A stretch of 64,000 nt of DNA. It comes from Streptomyces sp. R28. Its GTDB lineage: Bacteria; Actinomycetota; Actinomycetes; Streptomycetales; Streptomycetaceae. Made by a program: the position numbers and the translations under genes. The notes below the pieces were generated by a model. The model ran no database searches and was not told the DNA's origin. It saw nothing but the letters and a program-made list of their open reading frames with translations. The stretch's first letter is position 1, and every line of letters starts with the position of its first letter. The DNA lies in contig NZ_CP163439.1 in NCBI RefSeq assembly GCF_041052385.1, forward strand, positions 5,135,001 through 5,199,000. Direction: 5' to 3'. Shown here piece after piece: positions 8,015 through 14,129 of this stretch.

Positions 8015-8509
8015 TTATGCGCCGAAGATTCCCGCCACTGCAACCAAAAGGGCGCCGAGAACTGCAAGCGCGAAAGATTTCTTTACTCTCTCGTGCTTTT
8101 TCCAGGCAATTTCACTCATCACAACCAGTTGCCTGGCCAGCACGGGCAGAGGGTCTCTCTCGCGCAACGCTGTCTCCAATTCTGCAGGATCCCAATGGCG
8201 AACGTGACCGAAGAATACAAAATTATCGTGACTCTCTGGAGAGACCTTCGCCTTTCGCAAGTTGGGGGAAACAACAGAGATGGCGAAGAGGGCACCAATG
8301 GCTAGCGCCGCCACTCCAAGATAGAAGACCCAAAGTGCACATCCATCGATTCTTCCGAGTCTTCGCCCACTGCCGGAAAGTGCGGTGATGGCAACAAGAA
8401 TGCCCGACTCTACTGTTAGAGCAAATGATGCCTTAGTGTCCACTTTACCTGTCCAGTCCACGAGGGTGGAATGGATTTTCCATGCCGTTTCTTCGGGGCT
8501 AGTGCTCAC
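8015..8509 (-). CDS. pycTM: Pycsar-type transmembrane effector (PycTM)
   Basis: 164 aa from the GTG whose TGA overlap with the cyclase stop (GTGA) implies coupling; a GTG at 8527 is also possible. Pattern: helix WKIHSTLVDWTGKVDTKASF, two membrane segments (about 30-47 and 60-82), soluble middle with VFFGHVRHWDPAELETAL, helix QLVVMSEIAWKKHERVKKS, last membrane segment (about 145-164). This is the PycTM layout (formerly DUF5706). In Pycsar, the cyclic pyrimidine nucleotide activates the effector, which disrupts the inner membrane and aborts infection. It is the direct partner of the cyclase at 8506. Confidence 0.8.
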   Translation of the reverse strand: MSTSPEETAWKIHSTLVDWTGKVDTKASFALTVESGILVAITALSGSGRRLGRIDGCALWVFYLGVAALAIGALFAISVVSPNLRKAKVSPESHDNFVFFGHVRHWDPAELETALRERDPLPVLARQLVVMSEIAWKKHERVKKSFALAVLGALLVAVAGIFGA

Positions 8510-9219
8510 GAGACCACCCAACCCCACGAGGAGCGATAGACTTTGATTTGCTCGCCACCCACCTCCCGCATCTCTTCACTCCACATATTCTTTCCGTCGC
8601 TGCTGGTCTTCCCGTCGGCAGCCATCTTTTTGTAGACATTCTCGGTCACGTACGTTCGATAAGGAGGCCGCTTAACGTCGCTCAGCTTTGCCGCAACATT
8701 TGGAGCACGTCCGATCGATATCAGGTCATTATTATCTCGGACGCCAGCGCGGGCGAGAAATGCCTTCCCCGACGCGATGCCAGTCCCGTGACTCAAAACG
8801 AAATCCTTTTCAGCTAGTTGAGGGAATCTATTAGCAAGTACGGGTCGCGCACAGTTATCTACAGCCCACTTAATCTTCAGGGCAGAAATAGCGGCACGAG
8901 TGCGTGCGCGCTCGCCGATATAGATGGCCATCACTCGATCGCCGTCGAAGCTGCGAATATGGCCATCGTGGTTCCTGATGACACGAACAGCGCAGTTAAG
9001 GAAGGCTCGAACCACCTTGGCGGCAACGGTCGGATGAAATTCCCTTGCAAGGCGGGTGGACTCTCGCATATCCGAATATAGATAGACGGCTTCTAGATTC
9101 ACCGCCCCGTCACGCAGGACGATGTTTTTGGTGCCTGGAACCGTCCGTCCGTCACGCTGCTTCCATGTATGCCCCACAACCTCAGTCAATGCTTCGTCAA
9201 TTTCGCTTTTCAGCCCCAT
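8506..9219 (-). CDS. pycC: Pycsar-type nucleotide cyclase (PycC)
   Basis: 237 aa; GGGAGG lies 6 nt before the ATG. Metal-binding aspartates sit in YLYSDMREST (about 46-55) and FDGDRVMAIY (about 91-100). The segment RAGVRDNNDLISIGRAPN followed by VAAKLS (about 155-178) is characteristic of PycC cyclases, as are NMWSEEM and the C-terminal SSWGW. The enzyme is expected to make cCMP or cUMP when phage infects. It forms a two-gene operon with the membrane effector. GC is lower than in the flanking conjugation genes. Which base it uses cannot be decided by eye. Confidence 0.84.
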   Translation of the reverse strand: MGLKSEIDEALTEVVGHTWKQRDGRTVPGTKNIVLRDGAVNLEAVYLYSDMRESTRLAREFHPTVAAKVVRAFLNCAVRVIRNHDGHIRSFDGDRVMAIYIGERARTRAAISALKIKWAVDNCARPVLANRFPQLAEKDFVLSHGTGIASGKAFLARAGVRDNNDLISIGRAPNVAAKLSDVKRPPYRTYVTENVYKKMAADGKTSSDGKNMWSEEMREVGGEQIKVYRSSWGWVVS

Positions 9220-9741
9220 GGTTGCCTCCCTCGCTCTCAGTCAACACTTGGTCATCGTTGAGGTGGTATACCAGCAGAAGGAGGCATCTGTACGGCAAAT
9301 GGTCGAATCCGTGGACGAGCGTCCTGCGGTGCGACCTGAAGCGTTCGGATGGGGGCCTCGCTGGTGGGGCAGAAGTCGATGCTCCAGGACGAGGTCGAGG
9401 CGCAGCGGCTCGCAACCTGTCAGCACTGCAAGAGGGCACGTATCTCACTACCAGCATCCCCGCCATGGCTTGCTCTGGTTGACGGCATTGGCAGCGTGGC
9501 TAAGGCCAGTGGGGGTGCAGCGAGGCATACGCGTGCGTGGTCGTTCGGCGCACCCGCCGTCGTGGCGGACTGTCGTGGGCTGAGGTTCGTGCCACTGCCG
9601 TGCCAGCGGGCTGTCATGAGGGAGTCATGCAGTCAAGTTGCACGTGCCGCACCAGGTATCGAAACCCAGAGGCAGCCGAATCGAGACCGATTGATGTGAG
9701 GCATGCGTGCACAATAAGTCGCACGTTCGGGAGGGGGCTTC
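9220..9741. other. Intergenic region between pycC and lipoprotein gene
   Basis: 522 bp. It holds the pycC ribosome site and presumably its promoter at the left, and the GGGAGGGGG ribosome site of the lipoprotein at the right. Several overlapping frames run through, including one reading LVGQKSMLQDEVEAQRLATC, but none has a start and composition that convinces me. A decayed gene is possible. Confidence 0.4.
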
Positions 9742-10191
9742 ATGGCGATGTTCAGCAGATATGCCACAGTGCTGGTGCTTGCCGGCCTTGCGATGACGGC
9801 GTGCACCAACGAGCAAAACAAAGCTCTAAGCCTCGCTCGGGAGGCCTGCAACGTGGAGTTCCCGGACCTGGGCGGCGACGTGCTCACTGATGCAGACGCC
9901 CGAACGAAGGCCCGCGATGAGTTCCTGCCTCTGTCGGAGGAGGTAGCCAACAAGGCAGCGCAAGCAGCCCGGAGCGACACAACCTGGCAACCGCTCGCGA
10001 CTGCAGCTGACGACTTGGCCGAGCTGGTGTCGGTGACCATCGACCTGGGGGATCTACGTGCCACGAAGGTCGGTGGCGGGTATTCGACCCCTGAGGACGT
10101 CGATAAGGACACCCAGCTTGAGGCACGCCACGCTGAGCTCGTGACGAAGTCCGACACTTTTGGGGACGAGTGCCGCAAGGCTACTGATTGA
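9742..10191 (+). CDS. Small lipoprotein
   Basis: 149 aa with a good ribosome site (GGGAGGGGG). The N-terminus MAMFSRYATVLVLAGLAMTAC is a signal peptide ending in a lipobox with Cys21, so the mature protein should be lipid-anchored outside the membrane. The mature part is acidic and helical (CNVEFPDLGGDVLTDADART; DDLAELVSVTIDLGDL), ending with a second Cys near the C-terminus (DECRKATD). No family recognised. It lies in the cargo zone between the Pycsar pair and the DUF4231 gene. Confidence 0.68.
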   Translation: MAMFSRYATVLVLAGLAMTACTNEQNKALSLAREACNVEFPDLGGDVLTDADARTKARDEFLPLSEEVANKAAQAARSDTTWQPLATAADDLAELVSVTIDLGDLRATKVGGGYSTPEDVDKDTQLEARHAELVTKSDTFGDECRKATD

Positions 10192-10458
10192 TGCCACAGC
10201 GCCCCCGGAAGGGAATGGCGCGACGCCCGGCGCGTGACTTCGTGTTCTTCGTCTCGCGCCGCACCTGCACTCGGGTCGGGCAGTACCCGGCCTCACGGCG
10301 CTGCCTCACCACACCCGCGCTCGTACTTCGGCAGCAAACGCCCACACCGGCGCGGGTTCTCTTCGCGACCTAATACTTCGGATGTAGATCGTGATCCGAG
10401 AGAGGCTTCTATGATCAGATCGCTTTTGGATCGTCATGCAGAGAAGTAGTGGGGGACC

Positions 10459-11307
10459 ATGGCACAGTCAACGTCTGCGGCCGAAAGGGCAATTGAGGAA
10501 CTTCTTACGCACGATAGGAAGATTCTCGCCCTTCGGGACGAAATTCGCGAAGCCCGCCTTAAGCGATTTCTACTAGTTTCCACCTACTCTTCTGCGCCTA
10601 CGCTGCTCTTGATTCTGTTCATCGGGAACATCGTCACATGGGGTTACATTGACCTCGCCCGCGTCAACGTGGCCTGCATCCCGCTTCTCATCGCTCTCCT
10701 AATCCTGTGTGTGGTCGTCCGCGCCAACAGCACTTCTATTGACTTCTGGGATGGTCCCCTCCAAGACAAATGGGAAGCGGGTCACGCGGCAGGGAAGAAG
10801 ATCGACCTTGAGCTCGCCCTTGAGCGCAAGCGTCTCTCCGCAGCATCTATCGACCTAACAACAGAAATCCGCCGCCACATCTACCGAGAGACCGTCCCAG
10901 TAGCCATCGAGCAGTACCGCTCCGACGGGCTTCGTTACAGGCGTGTCCACAACTTCTTTCAAAGCATCATCATCGTTGGTTCGCTTGCGACGTCGACGGC
11001 AGCAAGCCTTGCGGATACCCCGGCTCCTTATAAATGGATCACCGTTGGCACCAGCTTCTCTGTCGGTCTCGCAGCAGGCTTCACGGGCTACTTCAAGTTC
11101 CGCGAGCGTAGCTTCTATCTCCAGCAGACAGCCGACTCCATTGAGGAGGAGTACAACGCTGTCAATCTGAAGGTTGGCCGCTATATTGGCAGCGCTGACG
11201 ACGAAGCTGCCCTTCTGGAGTTTACCGAGCGGGTTGAGACCCTCAAGAATGACCAGCGCAAAAGGCAGCAGCAACTGGACCAGCCGACAGAAACGCCCGA
11301 GGGCTGA
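10459..11307 (+). CDS. DUF4231 / SLATT-like 2TM protein, candidate defence effector
   Basis: 282 aa with GGGGGA 5 nt before the ATG. An N-terminal helical segment precedes membrane helices at about residues 40-60 and 67-85 (LLILFIGNIVTWG; IPLLIALLILCVVV). A second hydrophobic pair occurs at about 170-215 (FFQSIIIVGSLATSTAA; VGLAAGFTGYFKFRERSF), then a coiled-coil-like end. FKFRERS ... QQTADSIEEEYNAV is the DUF4231 signature. DUF4231 and the related SLATT domains are 2TM proteins found with nucleotide-signalling defence systems. Placement near two cyclases lacking a second effector suggests, but does not show, a shared role. Confidence 0.72.
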   Translation: MAQSTSAAERAIEELLTHDRKILALRDEIREARLKRFLLVSTYSSAPTLLLILFIGNIVTWGYIDLARVNVACIPLLIALLILCVVVRANSTSIDFWDGPLQDKWEAGHAAGKKIDLELALERKRLSAASIDLTTEIRRHIYRETVPVAIEQYRSDGLRYRRVHNFFQSIIIVGSLATSTAASLADTPAPYKWITVGTSFSVGLAAGFTGYFKFRERSFYLQQTADSIEEEYNAVNLKVGRYIGSADDEAALLEFTERVETLKNDQRKRQQQLDQPTETPEG

Positions 11308-11392
11308 CCCACAGGCGCACGAGCCCACGGCCCCTAACCAGCAGAAACCCAGCTCACCAAGATCCCCGGCAAGACCCAGAGCAAAAAGACAG

Positions 11393-11788
11393 CTAGGCTG
11401 CACCCCGCCTCGGATCCGACAGGTTGTGCCACTCGTGGCCGCACCCATCGGCGCAATGCAGCGTCCGCCTTCGGGTATCCGCGATGCTGAAGAGGGCGAC
11501 GAGCAGGCGGAAGGACTTGGTGAGTTCATAGGCCGGGAGTACTTCCATCCCGAAGCGCCACTTCGTGAGCATCACCGCCGGCGTGTGAGTGGGACGAATG
11601 CCAGACCGCACAATGCTCTCTGGTACATCATCCTTGCGGGCGCGGGCCTGCCCGCAGAACAGCACCAGTGCGTGCAGGACCTTGCGTTGGTCATCCTCCG
11701 AGAGACCCTCGAACCACTCGACACCCTCGCCCGTTGGTCTGAGCCCTTGCGCAAGTTCGTTCAGGACCACCTCGTGTACGTACAACAT
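11393..11788 (-). CDS. DUF5958 family protein
   Basis: 131 aa; GGGGGAGG lies 6 nt before the ATG. NELAQGLRPTGEGVEWFEGL, then DDQRKVLHALVLFCGQAR, RSGIRPTHTPAVML and the late SIADTRRRTLHCADGCGHEW match DUF5958, a Streptomyces family of about 120 aa with unknown function. Late Cys/His residues (C-x3-C-x-H) may bind a metal. It is transcribed toward the DUF4231 gene. Confidence 0.75.
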   Translation of the reverse strand: MLYVHEVVLNELAQGLRPTGEGVEWFEGLSEDDQRKVLHALVLFCGQARARKDDVPESIVRSGIRPTHTPAVMLTKWRFGMEVLPAYELTKSFRLLVALFSIADTRRRTLHCADGCGHEWHNLSDPRRGAA

Positions 11789-11858
11789 CGGCTACCTCCC
11801 CCGTATCTTCAGGCAGACGGAACTGCGCACCAGCGCCCGTGAACGATTCCCCGGCTGT

Positions 11859-12188
11859 TCAGTGTGAAGGCGAGAAGCCGGCGGATTGGTCGAGGTGGAA
11901 CGCGGAGCCCGGAGCCGTCGGAGTCCACCCCTCACGCAGGGCAAGCCGAACAGCCGCGGCAACACCGGACGGCCGCACAGGCTCAGCCTCGCGACCGATC
12001 CAGTTGCTCGGATGCGGCTGGTCGGTGGTGACCACCAGCGTCGTCCCCGGGGTGTCCGCGTGCTCGACCGCGAACGTGCACGGCGACCAGGCCAGCCCCT
12101 GGAAGTACGTCGGCCTGCCCCGCAGCCGCCAGCGGTACACCGTGCCGTCGACAACGATCCGTCGTGATCCCCTGCGGACCAGCGCCAT
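11859..12188 (-). CDS. Conserved hypothetical protein
   Basis: 109 aa from MALVRRGSRRI, chosen for GGGGGAG 4 nt upstream; the frame is open for 25 more codons without a ribosome site. The start RRIVVDGTVYRWRLRGRPTY and later TTLVVTTDQPHPSNW are beta-rich. The family occurs widely in Streptomyces but has no known function. It is the last gene before the tRNA-Ser fragment. Confidence 0.6.
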   Translation of the reverse strand: MALVRRGSRRIVVDGTVYRWRLRGRPTYFQGLAWSPCTFAVEHADTPGTTLVVTTDQPHPSNWIGREAEPVRPSGVAAAVRLALREGWTPTAPGSAFHLDQSAGFSPSH

Positions 12189-12373
12189 GACTCCCCCTTC
12201 AACAGCGCCGATGCTAGCGACCCCAGCCCTACCGCCCGTCTCAGTTTCCGTCTCATTCAGCACCGTTCACGGCCGTTCAGACGAGACCGAAGCCGGTAGC
12301 CACTCCCACGGCCGAACGCCCATGAACGCAGGTGAACGGCCCCGTTCACGGCCCCAGAGCACACCACCACAGC

Positions 12374-12427
12374 TGGAAAGCGTGTTGGGGGCAACCCCTC
12401 ACGAGTTCGAATCTCGTATCCTCCGCA
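12374..12427 (+). other. 3' fragment of tRNA-Ser(GGA), attachment-site remnant
   Basis: The segment runs from the anticodon loop (TGGAAAGCGTG) through a long variable arm (TTGGGGGCAACCCC), the T arm (GAGTTCGAATCTC) and the acceptor 3' strand (TATCCTCCGCA). The 5' half (acceptor 5' strand and D arm) is missing. A truncated 3' tRNA half followed by a tRNA-type terminator is the signature left by tyrosine-recombinase integration into a tRNA gene: the displaced end stays at the distal junction. An intact tRNA-Ser(GGA) is therefore expected left of the window. Confidence 0.8.
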
Positions 12428-12447
12428 GCCGCCTGAACAGGCGAAAC

Positions 12448-12482
12448 GAAGAGCTGGACCGTTCATTGCGGTCCGGCTCTTC
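12448..12482 (+). terminator. Terminator behind the tRNA-Ser fragment
   Basis: 14-nt arms GAAGAGCTGGACCG and CGGTCCGGCTCTTC pair with a single G-U, around a 7-nt loop. Its position 21 nt after the tRNA end makes it the likely original tRNA terminator. Confidence 0.75.
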
Positions 12483-12492
12483 GGCATGCCTT

Positions 12493-12513
12493 GGTTGCAG
12501 TTTCGGTTGCATT
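12493..12513 (+). repeat. Double GGTTGCA repeat, copy 1
   Basis: Two GGTTGCA units with centres 12 nt apart, the second followed by TT. A second copy at 18320-18340 is identical in 19 of 21 positions. Paired short direct repeats next to tRNA attachment sites resemble arm-type recombinase sites, but this is inference. Confidence 0.5.
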
Positions 12514-12606
12514 TATAGGCGACATTTAGGACATTGCCTCAAGCAGGAAAGGCGCACGCTCACGTCCTATGGGGCGACCGGCGCAGACCGCGGGGAGCCA
12601 CACCAT

Positions 12607-12741
12607 CCGACGGGATACGTCACGACGGTTACCGGCCGCCAGGACCCACACGATGAGTTGGCCGTCCTCTACGGCGTAGAAGGAGAGGCAGTCGCCGCCT
12701 TGCGCCGCCAGCAGGTGTTGCGCCCTGAGGAGCTTCGGCAT
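12607..12741 (-). pseudogene. Remnant of a RelE/ParE-type toxin gene
   Basis: A short frame encodes GGDCLSFYAVEDGQLIVWVL followed by AAGNRRDVSRR, which matches the last strands of RelE/ParE toxins (usually GDYRVIYxVEDxxLVVLVV ... GHRRDVYR), with the central catalytic residues changed. The N-terminal half is absent and no antitoxin gene accompanies it. It looks like decay of a toxin-antitoxin module at the element edge. Confidence 0.5.
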
Positions 12742-12863
12742 CGACCGCAGTCATGCCCCAGCATCCGTCGATGCCTGATTCACCCATCACGGGTTGGCCT
12801 GCGGCGACTCTGGTCTCGGCGGATCCGCGCGGATCCGTCCATGGCCCCGGAACGAGGTCGCGG

Positions 12864-13265
12864 TCATAGCCCGATCATCCGGACCTTGCTGCCGCACAGC
12901 CGGGTCATGTCATCGACATCCGACGTGAGGACGGCGACCGGACCAGGCTGACGCAAGGCTGCTTCCGCGACGGTGGCGTCGATCGCGTACTTGTGTCCGT
13001 GCAGACCGGCGCCCTTGAGCAGTTGTGCCGCCGCTTTGGCCGCTGCCTCCGTGACCGGCTCCACCTTGACCCGGGAGAGCGCCCAATGCAGTCGGGGCAG
13101 ATTCACCCTGGCGTGGCTCACCTCCACGATGGTATTGGCGCTGACGACAAGGTCCGCTCCCATGTCGTGGAACACCTGGAACATCGCCAGAACCTTCCGG
13201 TCCTGCGCCACCCAGGCCGCCAGCCCTTCGCTGTCGAGGACGACAGTCTCAAAGTGCCCGCTCAC
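12864..13265 (-). CDS. vapC: PIN-domain toxin (VapC-like)
   Basis: 133 aa. PIN-domain features: first acidic residue in VVLDSEGLAAW (about 8-18), a central acidic region (ANTIVEVSHAR), and the second acidic cluster HKYAIDATVAEAAL (about 91-104), followed by VLTSDVDDM (about 113-121). PIN toxins of this kind are metal-dependent RNases. The start overlaps the stop of the antitoxin gene by 4 nt, the usual toxin-antitoxin coupling. Confidence 0.78.
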   Translation of the reverse strand: MSGHFETVVLDSEGLAAWVAQDRKVLAMFQVFHDMGADLVVSANTIVEVSHARVNLPRLHWALSRVKVEPVTEAAAKAAAQLLKGAGLHGHKYAIDATVAEAALRQPGPVAVLTSDVDDMTRLCGSKVRMIGL

Positions 13266-13510
13266 GCGGCGTTCGCGCCGCCGGCGGCCTGCGTGGTACC
13301 GAAGATCCGCGCCCGCGCCTCGGCCAGCTCTTCCTCACTGAAGGCCCCATGCTCGTCCGTGTGGCTGCGCAGGTCGGCGCCCAGAAGCTGGTGCCGGATC
13401 TGTCTGGCGACCGCTTCGGCCACGTAGCCGGAGATGTTGTCCGTGATCTTCTTCAGCTCCGCCACCTGTTCGGTGGGGAGTGTCACCGTGATACGTGTGG
13501 TGTCAGCCAT
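13262..13510 (-). CDS. vapB: Ribbon-helix-helix-type antitoxin of the PIN toxin
   Basis: 82 aa from MADTTRITVTLP; the preceding in-frame ATG at 13522 is less likely. The N-terminal strand TRITVTLPTEQVAELK then helices NISGYVAEAVARQI fit a ribbon-helix-helix DNA-binding domain, and the C-terminal part (FSEEELAEARARIFG) would bind and block the toxin. A perfect palindrome 9 nt upstream of the start is a good candidate for its own operator. Confidence 0.72.
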   Translation of the reverse strand: MADTTRITVTLPTEQVAELKKITDNISGYVAEAVARQIRHQLLGADLRSHTDEHGAFSEEELAEARARIFGTTQAAGGANAA

Positions 13511-13518
13511 AGCTGTAA

Positions 13519-13534
13519 GCATACTGCGGTATGC
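13519..13534. promoter_or_regulatory. Palindromic operator candidate of the toxin-antitoxin operon
   Basis: GCATACTGCGGTATGC: perfect 6-nt arms GCATAC/GTATGC around TGCG, placed directly upstream of the antitoxin start, where autoregulation by the antitoxin-toxin complex is expected. Confidence 0.6.
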
Positions 13535-13637
13535 GCGCTACGTACTCTCTGTTTGCGCAGTCGGTCCGGTCAGCGGCAGTCGGGGCGACTGGCCGTTCGA
13601 GCAGGTGCTCAGCTGGGCAGTTGTGCGACGCGCTGGT

Positions 13638-13949
13638 TCAGCGGGCCCAGTGGCGGTATGCCTCGATCCATTGCGAGCCCTCGGGGGCGGGTTCCGGCAG
13701 CGGCAGGTCCAGAATTCCGATGTCCTGTCGGACCGGCCCCCGGGCGCAGCGTGCGATCACGCACCCGTCCTTGGCAAGATCGACACCGACCACGCTCACC
13801 TCGATGCCGAGAACAGTCGTGGTGAACGGCACGGCAAGGCTCTCCTCGATCATCGTGAAGAAGCCGGTGAGCTGCTCATCCTGGCCGTAGGCGTCGACCG
13901 TGGCCTCTTCGATCAACGCCTCCAGCGCGGCTGGGTCCCAGGTGCTCAT
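13638..13949 (-). CDS. Streptomyces 'calcium-binding protein'-type small protein
   Basis: 103 aa from MSTWDPAALEALIEEATVDA; an in-frame ATG at 14015 would add 22 residues. The sequence EEATVDAYGQDEQLTGFFTM, then VLGIEVSVVGVDLAKDG and IGILDLPLPEPAPEGSQWIE define a widespread actinobacterial family often labelled calcium-binding, without experimental support I can state. It is acidic and soluble. It lies divergent from the SNF2 helicase gene. Confidence 0.65.
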   Translation of the reverse strand: MSTWDPAALEALIEEATVDAYGQDEQLTGFFTMIEESLAVPFTTTVLGIEVSVVGVDLAKDGCVIARCARGPVRQDIGILDLPLPEPAPEGSQWIEAYRHWAR

Positions 13950-14129
13950 AGCCTGACCGTAGCGCTGCACCGTACGGTCGAGGACCGGTGTGTTCGGCAG
14001 CGGCATATCCGCCATGGCGCCGTCGCCAGCAGTCAAGCCAAGGCCCGTGGTTGCCAGCGTGTGACGTTGCCTGGTGGGGTTCGGTAGTGAGGGGGCCCGG
14101 GGAGGGTCCGACAAGCGACAGGGCAGAGA

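Larger units (their letters stand above)
1..12427. mobile_element. Right-hand part of an integrative conjugative element (AICE, pSAM2 type) with defence cargo
   Basis: The stretch begins inside a conjugation module (Spd genes, TraB-like DNA translocase, KorSA-like repressor, Pif-like Nudix) and ends at a 3' fragment of tRNA-Ser, a usual integration target of such elements. Between them lie short genes and low-GC defence genes. No replication initiator, excisionase or integrase is visible, so the left end with the regenerated tRNA is expected outside the window. In pSAM2-type elements the Spd genes lie downstream of traB as here. The boundaries are inference: the right end is supported by the tRNA fragment plus tRNA-type terminator, while the left end is simply the window edge. 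Confidence 0.72.

Noticed and set aside
9349..9699. Plus-strand frame reading LVGQKSMLQDEVEAQRLATC
   Set aside because: No ribosome site, no family similarity, composition drifts to random; at best a decayed gene.
7930..12445. Shared string CCTGAACAGGCGA at about 7933 and 12432 as attachment core
   Set aside because: Only 13 nt, partly palindromic, and the 7933 copy has no tRNA similarity; chance cannot be excluded.
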